NCBI GenBank assembly: GCA_030142905.1
Contig: JASJOG010000027.1
Span: 620,001 to 684,000, forward strand
Direction of reading: 5' to 3'
Source of the DNA: Heliopora coerulea
Lineage: Eukaryota; Cnidaria; Anthozoa; Scleralcyonacea; Helioporidae
DNA length: 64,000 nucleotides
Made by a program: the position numbers and the translations under genes. How positions within the stretch are numbered: position 1 is the stretch's first letter; each line of letters starts with the position of its first letter. The notes under the pieces are model-generated. The model was not told the DNA's origin, did no database searches, and saw nothing but the letters and a program-made list of their open reading frames with translations. This document shows, in pieces, positions 1-11,900 of the stretch.

Positions 1-3000
1 GCATGAGGCTGTCAGCTAAAAACCAACAAATACCACAGCTGACAAATACCTATTGCAATGCTACAGGTTGAACTCTGCACATCTGGATGGATGTTACATC
101 ATAATACAACACTTGTGGTTATTGTGCCATGTATCTTTTGCTTTGTGTTCAGCCCAATAGCCCTGTTCTAAATTTGTACATTATTAGGTAGCAAAAATTT
201 CCTGAGGCTCATGAAGCAACAGGAGGGCTGATTCAATCACCCATCAGACAATACAATTTATATGTGTTATATTTACCTGTCTGAAAATCTAATCTAGGTT
301 AATGGTAGCCTGAGCAAACTGGGGTTTGTTATTTTGAGGTAGGAAATACAGCTTTTGAATTTTTAGATGTACATGTATACAGATATTGAGTTAAAACAGA
401 ATGGACTAGATGTTAGTTTTGGACAAATTACAGATACTGCAAAGATAGTTTATGGGATATGACTGAGATTACATCTAGGTTTAGGCTTAGGACTGGGATT
501 AGTGCCAAGACTTCACTCTGTTCTTGTGGACCACTAGGTATAGTGTCAATTTGATTACAATGGTCTGCTAAGAGGAAGGGTAACTTCCTTAAAGCCAGGG
601 ATGTTCAAGGGGCCCAGGCTGAACACTGCTAGGCTCTGTTCCTTGGGTATGAAAGGGCCCACATTTAGAGGACAGTTTTCATTTTCTATTGTTGTTGTGC
701 TGTTTACTTTTTTCTGACAGCTTGAAGATTGTCAGCATGTGCACTGGTTTCGAACAGGAGGCGATCTCCCACTGGAAACCAATGCAAATACCCATAACCT
801 TTAAGTGATCAGAAAAAAGTAGATCACATGATAAAAATAGCAAGTGGAAACTGACTTTAAGAGGGGGAAAGGGGAGATGTAAGTGTCCACAATCTTTCTT
901 TGCTCCAGGGACTATTGTGGCTCTTGGTGCACCCTGTAACTACAACCCAACTATATTTCTAATGTGTTTCTGAAGCATCTCACCGCCATCTTTCCCTTCT
1001 GTGCCATAACTTGGGTCTCCCGTTTTAGTAATGTTCATAGTTGCACAAGAGCCACCGCTTTCCACGTTATGTCCAGAATTTACCATCCCAATTTTTATGG
1101 TTGGTTATGGAGGTCTTCACCAACGGACGAAAGAGTCTTGGAATCAGTAATGCTTGCTCAAATTAATTTTGTTGTCCTTATGACATTCATTTCCTATGAC
1201 AATTGGTGGTGAACGACGAAAATTGGAAATTGAATTCAAGATGGATGAACAACTTGAACTACATTCGGTTCCATACTGTCGTATTGTTACGACAACGTCG
1301 CTTCTTGTCACACTTATGATCAAACAGTTGTCCCACAGCAACCACTACATATACAGTTCCAATTCATTCCTCAACTATATTAAACTGCAAATTACAAGAA
1401 ATCCATAAGCTGTAACGTGAAAAAACTTTAAATCTACCATGTTCCCGCGCTATTCCATACGAAGAGCTTGGCACGAGTTAAGAAAAAATTTAATGAGGGA
1501 GGGGACAGTAAGTTAAAAAAATAAGAGAGGAAGAGGACAGTGAATTTATAAACAGTTTAAGTAATAGGCGATTTTGATTCACGGACTGCTTTTTCTTTCA
1601 ATCGAATTTTTCATGCAAAACAAAGACAGTGAATAATTTCTCACCCCAAGGGCGTATTCGAACCTCTGAAACGCCGTTTTCGTTCTAGACAGACGTCACT
1701 AACAGCGTTTCCACGTTTTAAAGACTTCGTCTACTCCCAGAACGTCAACACCTATCCGTTAATTTTGTCGCTGACTCGCCGGTTACAGATGCTATGATCT
1801 CTCCTGGGATTTTTAAGCCATTCACCATCTTTGTTTGGATGAAAAATTTGATTGAAAGAATATAGTGCCCATAATTCAAAAAACAGTTGTTTAGGAAATC
1901 ATCCGGTTGCCGTCCGTGACTCAAGAACTTCGGATGCCTAAGGTCTCTAACAAAATTTACGAACTGCTTGGGAAGTAAAGCTATGGCTTGCTATCGTGGT
2001 TTTTATTAATGATAGTGTCAAATAATTTGCTTGGCAGAGATAATTGTCTATCTTAGGCACCATGAAATGGAAATGGCGAATGAGGTGGCCATGACACAAT
2101 CCCGGTGGATCCAACCGAGTTTAGAGCTACAAACCTGAATAATAATGACAATGATAATGATAACGACAACGATCATGATAATGATAATGGTAATGATAAT
2201 GATATTGACAATGATAATGATGAAGGTAATGGTAATGATAATGATAAAGGTAATGGTAATGATAATGATAAAGATAATGGTAATGATAATGGTACTGATG
2301 ATGATAATGATATTAGCAATGGTAATGGTAATAATTATAATGACAACAATGATGATCATGATCATTAAGATCATGATGATGATGATAACGATGACCGTGA
2401 CAATGACTATTACCTTACAACGATGACTAGAACAGGCGATCACTGGCTATCATTCACAGTCACGACAAGTCTTCCGAAGACGTCCAAGAAACGTGACCGG
2501 TGAACAAGACCAACTTTCTCCGAATCCTGTTCAGTGACCAACGAGGTTTGTCACATTCTCCTGCGGTGTCCTGGTACACTTAAGACCTATTTTTTAACTT
2601 TAAGTCGATTCCCAAGAGAGCCCTTTAGTTGATAGGCAAGGGAAGCATCAACATGACGCAAGAATGAAGAGAGTGATTTATGGGAAGAAAACCCAGATCT
2701 AGAAGTGGACCAGCTGACGTTTAAAATATTAAAAAAAAACCCTTCAAAAAATCGGCCAAGATATTCCCTTCTAAGTACACCTTATTGATTTATTTGCATG
2801 TTTCCACCGAAATATTTTTAATTTAAACCCACTTTTGGTCACTCCCCAGATACCGCTATTCTCTAAAAGGTGATCAGACAGAGCAGACGATGTGGTGTTG
2901 CCCTTGTGGAGTAAAGCTGTAAAAAAAAAAAAAAATGGAAAAAGGAAAAATCCTGGGTCTCCCACAGCCCTCTTTTGAAAGTTCATCACTTGTCACTGCA

Positions 3001-3022
3001 GGCGTAGTCCTCACCTAATTAT
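1..3022. other. Intergenic, no gene recognised
   Basis: No open frame here resembles a known protein and I see no convincing splice pattern. The stretch is AT-rich with short homopolymer runs. The only structure I can support is the simple repeat at 2138-2415. If the transporter gene has a long 3' UTR it would end below 4696, but I find no clear polyadenylation signal that places the end here. Confidence 0.5.
2138..2415. repeat. Imperfect (AATGAT)n-type simple repeat
   Basis: About 280 bases are built from AATGAT, AATGGT and GATGAT hexamers and trimers. This gives Asn/Asp-rich and Ile/Met-rich open frames on both strands, which are artefacts of the repeat. The order of the variants (GGTAATGATAATGATAAA blocks around 2224-2280) suggests local slippage or duplication inside the tract. 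Confidence 0.95.
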
Positions 3023-3024
3023 TA

Positions 3025-3593
3025 GGGACCTTAAGATCTAAGACCTTCGAAATATCGGCGTTTGAAGAAACCACCGTTTATGGACTATCGAGATTTATAC
3101 TTGTGGCTTGTTTTGTGACTCCTAAACGCCCCAGTTTGTTCTAAAACGAGTGTAGTTTTGGGTTGAATTAAATCTTAGGTAACAGCTTTTTTTCACTCCG
3201 CGAACTGCCGTCGTCCTGAAGACGTGAAAAGGGACCTTAACAACTACGCTAACTTAAACCAAGATGTCCTTTAAAATTTCAGCATTTAAAGAAACCACGA
3301 TTTATTGACCACCGTGCGTGAAACATGTGGCTTGTTTTATGACTCCTAAATTGTTCCAGTTCTCCTAAAACGACTGTAGTCTCGTATTGAATTCAATCTT
3401 AACAGCGTTTTCACTCCGCCAGCTGACGTCCTAAAGACGTGAAAATGGTCTAGGTGACGTTGGATGCAGAACGAGGACTGTGTTGAGAATGTTCTGGAGA
3501 ATAAACATTACTCATTATCTTTGTTTTGCACGAAGAGTTCTTTTGTTTAAAGGACATCGTCGTAGAAGTTGACGTCTTAGATCTTAAGGTCCC
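3025..3593. mobile_element. MITE-like element, perfect 20-bp terminal inverted repeats
   Basis: GGGACCTTAAGATCTAAGAC at 3025 recurs as its exact reverse complement ending at 3593. Both ends are flanked by TA, as expected of a Tc1/mariner-type target duplication. No transposase is encoded in the 569 bp. The interior holds two direct copies of a roughly 200-bp segment (about 3042-3245 and 3265-3460). Both copies contain GTGGCTTGTTTTRTGACTCC and CTRAAGACGTGAAAA, so the element grew by internal duplication. The superfamily is inferred from the TA flank only. Confidence 0.75.
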
Positions 3594-3595
3594 TA

Positions 3596-4695
3596 TTTAG
3601 AGTTCGAGGTGTTTTGATGTTGAAGGAGCGAACCGTTTACGACAGTTTGAACTAGCTTCTTTTCCCACTCATATTTAAAGAGAATATCGAGGTTGATGTT
3701 TGACCAGTTTAGTAAAATCTTCACTCGATTTCGAACTCTGCTCCATGGTGAAGATTTATTTCGTTTTTGGCTTCTGAAAACGGTAAGAACTTGAAAATTT
3801 CTCATCTTCGATTGCATGTCTTGAGTTCTTGAAAACTTATGGTAGAATTATTTTCAGAAAAACTGATGAATACAAAGCGACGAAACAAAAAACAAAAAAC
3901 CTGAATATTTGTGATTGTGGCTTATTATATTTTCGCACAAGCTAATTGCAACGTACTTACAAATTAACACGTATAAAAATTCTAGTAATACCAATTGAGA
4001 AATATAAAATAGTTAGAAATACTTGCAATAAGTATTACGGTCGTTGTCAAAGTTTAAAAATGTTTACAATTACCTTGAATAAATACGATGAGCATTGTAG
4101 GAGATTAAAGTTTTTTCTCAATACCACTGGGTTTGCTGTTTACAAATTACGAATACAATGTTGTTTAAAAATTAGTTGAGTAAAATGAGATTAAGTTACT
4201 AGAGCACAAACTACTGGTGGATAACGAGACCACAGTGTCAAAGTGCTGTAGTTCATAAGTTTCCACGTTAGCGATAGTTAAACCTAAGCAGTAAGTCCAC
4301 AAGTGATGGCATACTTAAGAATTAAATAAATTGTGTGTTATCTTAACTTTCTAAGTCCATTCAGAAAGTGATAAGACGTTGCATTTGCCTTTGACTATCG
4401 GGATTTAGCCGATTTTGCGATATACAGCTTGGTGAGAAGTTATCTAGTGAACTTGTTTCGTGATAGCAATGCAAGGTTAAAACGTAGTTAGCGGGTAGCT
4501 AATTCCACCTCTAAAAATAGGCTGGAAATATGGGATTCCTGTGACACAATCCAATAAAAGTGCAAGTGAAACGCACGAAAACTGGTAACCAGCCTTTGCA
4601 GCGGCTACCATGCGACCAACCATCTTAAGTCGGTCACAATTAAAAAATGAACTATTAAAAACATTTTACTGCCTTGTGCGAGTAGTGTCTGTTCT
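3596..4695. other. 3' flank of the SLC34 gene, no other gene seen
   Basis: This lies directly downstream of the transporter stop codon (the gene reads leftward), so part of it is probably 3' UTR. I could not find a convincing minus-strand AATAAA close to the stop; the nearest candidates are weak. Short AT-rich frames around 3946-4179 have no recognisable content. Confidence 0.4.
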
Positions 4696-5951
4696 CTAGT
4701 TTTCAATCTGGTAGTCCTTTCTTCTAAAGCAGCACATCTTGGCTCTGATCACTCTGATTGCTTTGGTGATCACTCGGTCATACGGCTCGAGGGAACGCAT
4801 CCAGTAAGGAGCCCATTGCCAATCTCTCAGTACTCCAGGAAGAACGTTAGGTGCCTTGTTCTGGAGGACGTTGATCACTATTATGATCAACACGAGCAAC
4901 AAGAATGGGACGCCAATTCCGACCAAGTATTGCCAGCCCGCTAATGAAAGACCAAGAATGATACCAGGGAAAATGAAAAACATCAGAAAGAGATACACGA
5001 ACGCAAACCAGCGATACTTTGCGGTCGTATTCCCCAGGGCTTTGGCCCCACGGATTGGGACATTCCGCATGAATGGTAGAGGATACCAGATAGCAATACC
5101 TGTTATGTTGAAGAACAAGTGGCAAAGCGCGATCTGTAGAGACTCCGTAAACTTGGAAGTAGCTGCCAAGGCGGCGAGAATTGCTGTGACGGTTGTGCCA
5201 ATGTTCGCTCCCAGGGTCAGTGGGTAGGTCCTTTCGATGGTGACCACGCCAATACCGACCAGCGGTGTCAAGGCGGAGGTGAATATGGAGCTTGATTGCA
5301 CAAGCATCGTCAATCCGGCGCCGAGCAGGATAGCGACGTAGCCGGTGAGATATTTCAATGGTCCCGGGAAGTCGGCGTTGATCATCTTCTTGATGATTTT
5401 GGCAACTTGGCCTTTGAGCATTGAATGCAATAATTTCACGATGCAGCCAAGACAAACACAGAGGATGACAAGAGAGGCAATCAGAAGTATCACGCCCACT
5501 TCTTTGTCACTCATTCCGGTGTCGTGGAAAAGAAATGTGTCGCATGATCTGGTACCATTCACTAAAGGGCAATACTTTATCAAGCTCGTGTCTCCGATGT
5601 CCTCATTCTTAGCAATTTTTTCGATCAGCTTCTTGTCGATTTTAATGATCTTGTCCGTGAATGGCTTCGTTATCTTTTTCAGTAGGTCTACTTTAGTCGA
5701 TTGTCCTTCTTCCAGTCCAAGAGATTCGGTTATCTCTCTACTGAGGCGCCTGAGATAACCTGAGGCTTCCTCAAGAGGCAGAAGTACGAAGACGCTAAGC
5801 CAGTTGAAAATGTCGTGGACAGTCGCTCCGGCGAACGCTCTCCGAAACTGATCCCGATCTCCAGCGTGACCAACCGAGACAATAGTGTTGGTGACCGAGG
5901 TTCCAATGTTTGCACCCATCACAATGGGAATGGCTTCTTCCACTTCAAGAA
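4696..5951 (-). CDS. SLC34: SLC34 exon 4 (rest of the transporter, stop codon)
   Basis: This is one long terminal exon of 1256 bp. Its acceptor TTGTTAAG joins it to exon 3 to restore [18 protein letters not shown]. It carries the end of repeat 1, the extracellular loop, repeat 2 ([13 protein letters not shown], then [15 protein letters not shown]) and the C-terminal membrane segments with the family motif YRWFAFVYL. The stop is TAG at 4696-4698. The open frames on the opposite strand here are shadows of this exon. Confidence 0.95.
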
Positions 5952-8900
5952 CTTAACAAGACAAAGTAAGCATACTGAGTCAGGGTAATGTGATACGGTA
6001 ACATTTGGCGAAAAGGTTAGAGACAGAATGACGCCGTCATTTTCATAAAGATAATATATTAACTAGAGAGACATGGGGGAAGTGTAAAGCTGAAAATTGT
6101 CGTCAAATTGAACGCTGCCATGTTGAGTAAATTGGGGGGCAAATTGTTCTTCTCCAGGCTCTTTTCCGTCTGTTCCAGAACCTCGAGAAGGAACAGTTGA
6201 AGTTTAGGGAATTGTTTCGTGTTTGTTCCATTAGCTGTATAGCAGAAAACAGCTTCTCTGGTTATTCGTTGGCTATTATTATTACTGCCTTAACTGTTTC
6301 ACATTCTGTTTTCTTTAAAATAAGAACCAAAACCAAGAAATAAAAGTGAAGTGGCCTTTGACCGTGACTTTGAACTTTTCATCCGGGCATGTTTGTTTTG
6401 CTGCCTAATTTATCCAATATGGCGGTCTTCAATCTGTCGCCTGCGGCCAGTGAACTCAATTTCCATATCTGGAATGCTAATCCCCAGTCATGTGCACGGG
6501 CGAAAAGTGAAACCAAAATGGTCGCCCATGGAGGCCAATTTTGGACATCAGTTTCAGTCTTTTACGCGGACTTGTACGTCAGTTCCAGTCCCTTACACGA
6601 CTTAAGTTATTAATTTTTGTTTGGTTCGGCTTCAAAAGCATTCCTAACCATGGGAAAAGTGTTCAAGACGAAATATCACTGGATCAATTTTACATAATCG
6701 AGTATTCAAAGGGATTTAAAAATGCCATGTGGCCTTAGAAGTATGTTAAGTTGTCTAGACATGGTAAACTAACGGTAAAAGTGGACGAGCGCTTGGTACT
6801 TTGCTAAAGTAATTTATCGAGGCTGTTTTATCAGGTTTCTCGTTAGTTTGGTGGTGTATTTTCATGAAAAGTGTAATCTGTCTCTCAGTTTGATTCTGTC
6901 GAAATATATTTGAAGTTCTTAAACTCATTTCTATGTTTTGAAGAAATATTTTGTGTGTATTTTCAAACAAAAACCTGCCAGGAAAGGTAAAAAGTCGCGT
7001 AGGGGACTGAAACAGACGTCCAATATTGGCCTCCATGGGCAGCAACCTTGGCTTCACTTTTCATTGGCCAGTTAGCATTGCAGATATGAAAATTAAGTTC
7101 ACTGCCTGCGGCTGAGTCACAATTAGCTACAATGCCCCCTCCAGTTAATATATGATCACTATGATCCTCTTGAGGACCCTTCCCACCATAAGAGAATGCA
7201 TACCTGTTTTTAATCCCTGTACTATCTCTACACCTTCTTGGTTCAAAACACTATGTTACTGAGAGTATTCCATACGTTTCATAACTGTGTCAGAACTTGG
7301 AATGTGTACATTTTTTGGCGTCATTATTTTTGTTTTTTTATTTTTTTTACGAGTAACGTTAACTTACAGACAGTAATTTCTTAAAAGCATTTGAGAAAAG
7401 GAAATGCTCTAGGCAGAGTTCATTATAATGTCATTGATGCGTATTAATTGTTTTCCTTTCGATTTTTAATTATAAGTCATTCCATCTATCACCATCATTC
7501 TAAGAGTGCGTGAGCGCCAGCAACAAGAAACAGCCTCTTCGGAATCCTGTTCTTCCACAGGGAACCGACGAAAGCTTAATCCCGAGCATCCATTACAGAT
7601 ATCCTCCGTCAATAGCAACAAAGGACGCTTAGAGCTAATCTTCCCTCATGCAGCATTCACTTTTGGACGTTTATTGGCAATCCTCCTCAACAACTATTGA
7701 TGAGGGAAAAGTTCGACAGTCAAAAAACTTGGACAATGACAGCAAGTTCACATATTCATAGAGGAACAAGACCACGTCACGCAGCTCGAAAACGAAATTT
7801 CGCATCGTATATAATGTAACGTGGCCCAAAATCGCTGCTTAATGTTCGAACATTGTGGTAAACAGCGTTGGTCCAACAATTTTAGTTGAAAGTTTGTTTT
7901 AGGCATAACTCTTTGCCCAACAACTGCAACAAATCGTGGATCGGTAAGCCACTTTTCCAACATTATGACAGCCTCGACTAAATTTTCCAGAAGAGTTTAT
8001 TAGTAGAATGATAATTTCCCTTTGCACATGCGTCAAACAATTTGTAATGCGTCATTAACCTTTTAAGGATCATCGTCCTGTATACCGGACGTCAAGAACA
8101 AAACAACAAATGTGAAAAGAAAGCGAAAACAATGAAAGAACAATGAACAAAGAACAAACGAAAACAAACTCAACCTTTAAAGTGTTAAGGCCCAGTTCAA
8201 ACATCAAACTTATCATGGACCGAATCTAATGTTAATGTTAAAATCTTTCATTCGAATTGCTTTGCATTCGATTCGGCACATGAAAAGTTCGACGTTTGAA
8301 CTGGGCCTAAGCTTCATTAAACAAAACATTGTACCCTCTTTGGTGTGTAAATGATCATTAAACCCAGTCATTGATTAAGAATGTTGTTCAAATTTCGTAA
8401 AGAATTCGAATAGATACTCTAAGAAATTTTTGTAATTTATTCCGTTCGCACCAACTGAAACTTTGGTTTATTTCTTCGGTAACTACCCTATTACAAAAAG
8501 AATTATCAGTTTTGGGAGCGTGACGAGAACATTTCTAGCAGGAAGCCTCGACAAGACGTATCGTTAAGGCGTAAACTTTTTTGCGTGGGCAACATCAAGT
8601 ACAGACTTGCGGGAATGAATCTCAAACATCTAACAACGTCGTCTAGTGCACCTACAGTAGCGGAAATGTCTAATTTGATAGAGGTTGATGATTAGTTTTG
8701 CCCCAACCAGCACGATATACGACCATCGGATACGGCTCTTCCCTTTGGCGTATGCAATTAACTCTTTCAAATGGAGTTCTTAGTAAGAACGTCTTACTTG
8801 CCACTCACGAATTTTGCAATGCGTCCGGAAGACTCTTGCGAGAGAATACCGTACATCAGAATGAACAATCGTTTGCGGCAGACATACCGTGTTGATCAGG

Positions 8901-11900
8901 CCTTACTCTACATAGTCCTGTACGAAGGGCTGGCACAGGATGTTACAGGACCCACTTCCCCTCGGTATTACGCCACTGATCGAATGTCGGGATATCTGAG
9001 ATCGTCTTCTCAAGCCTTCTGAGGATTTGTCAAAGTCCTCCGGACATACGAACCTTGTCAAACCTTTTACTGTTTTCGATTAACTATTTTCTTTAATGAA
9101 TAGATAAGCCTGTAAAGGTACCCAGCTCTCATGGTCGAAACACCAAAACAATATCATGACGGGAAATGAGGAGTTCTCACGTGACGTCATAGCCGCAATA
9201 TTGGGATACCGTAGCAACAGATTCTTGATAAACTTCTTTTACCAAGTATGCGCTTTGTTGTTTCTTTGTCGTTTCCTTTTATTCTTTCTCTCTGGTTTTT
9301 GTCAATTTTATTCATTTGTTCTACTACTATAACTTTTGTTATACGACAAAGGTGTGTGTGAAAAGGTTAGCCATTCTTTTCGAGAAATTCACTTTAGACT
9401 TCAGCTACAAACATGTTAAGATGGTCACGAAGCAAATAGCATGCCAACCCCAATAGTCTGCCTCGAATAAAATCAGTCTCTCACTCGATAGGTGATAGTA
9501 CATGTTTCGACGAATTGTTCATGTGCCCGACCGGCACGCATATTATTCTTTCAAGTCTTCGTATGTGTTTGTGAATTTTGACAGAAGAATTTCCTTCACC
9601 GCAAGAAACATCTGACGTTTCGAGTGACGGCACTCTATCACAATGAAGATATTGGATTCACTGTCGTCTTGTCTTCAACTTGACAAAGAGCTTTTATTTA
9701 TATCATTCATGTCAGCATTCGTTCATTTTAATTCGGCAATTCTTTGCTCGAGCACAGTTTTGTTATCAAGCGTTTTATCGGTTCAATGTTTAAAAATTGG
9801 CGAATCGCTGTGCTCAACTTTACAAACCTAGAATGTTAACTATAGCTTGGGTTAACAAAAGACAATGCCTGAAGTGACCCAAAGGCCTCAGCCAGCCGAT
9901 TAAATCTTCTGGAGATTAACTTAACTCTGCAAACTAAGTTCATGTGAAGTTCAACGTTTTTTCAATTAAGCTTAGCTGCCTTCGTTTGGATCTCATAAGA
10001 CATGGGAGTCGTATTTGTGTGAAAGTCAATTTTTTTCATGCATCAAACTAAATGCATAATGGAATTCAAATTGGCATTCTTTTAACGAAAGCATTTCATT
10101 AGCAGCTATTGTAGGTCACTAACATACCAATATGGCTACCGCGCTTTGTCCTTTAAATCTAAAGGAATTGATTGCCATCCTGCAATTAACCATTTAAAGG
10201 TTGAATTCAAATTCAAATGGTTGAATGGGAATTAAATTTTCAAGCAATGCCATTCATTCCATTTACTCCGTTGAATGCCGGAGACATATACATAAGTCCT
10301 AGACAGCAGATTTAAATATAACTTGTTGGTGTCCAAAGGGTTAAAAACTACTCCCCAAACGTAAAATTGTTAAAATCTAAAATATATAATTACAATAAAA
10401 TAAAAAAAAGTGACAAACGCATTCAGAGTGCTCATGTTCGACTACTTATGGATGAGACCCCCACTTTAGTTGAAAACAGTACCGCATCTACCAATCTTCA
10501 GGCCCAGGGCTCAGCACCGGACATAATAGGGACTTCGTCGCAACTCCTTCGCTAGGAAATTTGATTACCACTTTCCTTGCAAGATCAGGCTTCTATTTTA
10601 TAGCAAATAAAGCCAACTGACTTTACTCGTTAAGGGGAAACATTCTACAGGGGGAAAGTTAACTTCCCAACCTCAGGGTGTGCACCATCGAATTTTTGGA
10701 TTGAAGACTGGGAACTAACTTGGGGATTCACGAGGCAACCATCTTGGATTGTATAAAACAACATTTGTGATCCGAAAATGCGAATAAAAATCATGTTTGT
10801 GACCATTTCAGGTACTTGTCACATTTAATATACATACTTATTACTTATTAACCGAGTGTGAGGTCTGTACGGGAATGTATTTTTCTGAGGTTTTAGTTTG
10901 TGAGTCAGAGGCAAACGTTTACATGCTTGTTTTTACCTATTCGTTTTTCTTTCGATTCATTCATCAAGTTTTCTGTTTAAAGTTGTCGTTGAGAAGATTT
11001 AATGTCTTTGGCATTTAGTCGTTATAAATGTTTTGTAAAACATACATGAATCTGGTTTGTTTGTCGATAAAATCAACTCGAAAATTTTCCCGCCAAAACT
11101 TTCCGGTCAGTACGAAGAGTCTAAGACTTACCAAAGACGTCCATTCCTGGCTAATATTACGTGGATTTTGTCTTGGATCCAGTTTGTTTGTAACGTGAGA
11201 ATATTCGATATGGTTTGGTCCACATTTTGGCCCCAGGGTGTAGATTTTGACCATTGATTATCGAGAGAAAATCAAGTGCCTTGCACTTGCATGACTCCCT
11301 ACTCAGGTTTAATATTGATATGGGAATAAGGTCGACATCGTTACCTACGCACAATTATACTTTAATACTGGTTGGCCAATGTGTATCGAAAGAGGATGTT
11401 CTTCGTTATTCGTCGTTCTTCGTGCTGGTATGACGTAACGAAGTGTATGTAACGCATTTTTGAAACAAACTTCAGGAAAAAAAAAAATTAAGGGCAGCAC
11501 ACAAGCGAGACTTTCGCTGATGGAAATGCCAAAAGCAGTTATGTCAAGGGTTATTTAGATTGTTGAGAGTTCGTGGATGTCACAAGAAGACGGAGAATGT
11601 TGGTTTCAGCTCCGGTTCTTTCAATCCCATTACGTAATTCCTGGTTTTGTATCACATTTTACGCCCACTCGGCAAGGTGGTGTCGACATTTGAAGTGGTG
11701 ATCCACGTGTACTAGTATCATATATCCATATGCAATACATCCTACATTCGACAGCATTCGTCAAACCGTCGAACGAGGTTTCATAGTTTATGTTGAACTT
11801 AATATGGAATAAGATTCCTGGAACAATTGCTTTCTATTGTCAGCCTTACATTTCTTTTTTGTTGCTGGTATGATTATGACATCCAAGCAATATCGATTGC

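Noticed and set aside
2048..2443. Asn/Asp-rich and Ile-rich open frames on both strands
   Set aside because: They arise entirely from the AATGAT simple repeat; there is no start context, domain or flanking exon.
4847..5758. Three long frames overlapping SLC34 exon 4 in other frames
   Set aside because: Shadows of a clearly coding exon.
9178..9190. TGACGTCA, a perfect CRE-like site in the large SLC34 intron
   Set aside because: A single 8-bp palindrome in 64 kb is expected by chance; there is no supporting cluster.
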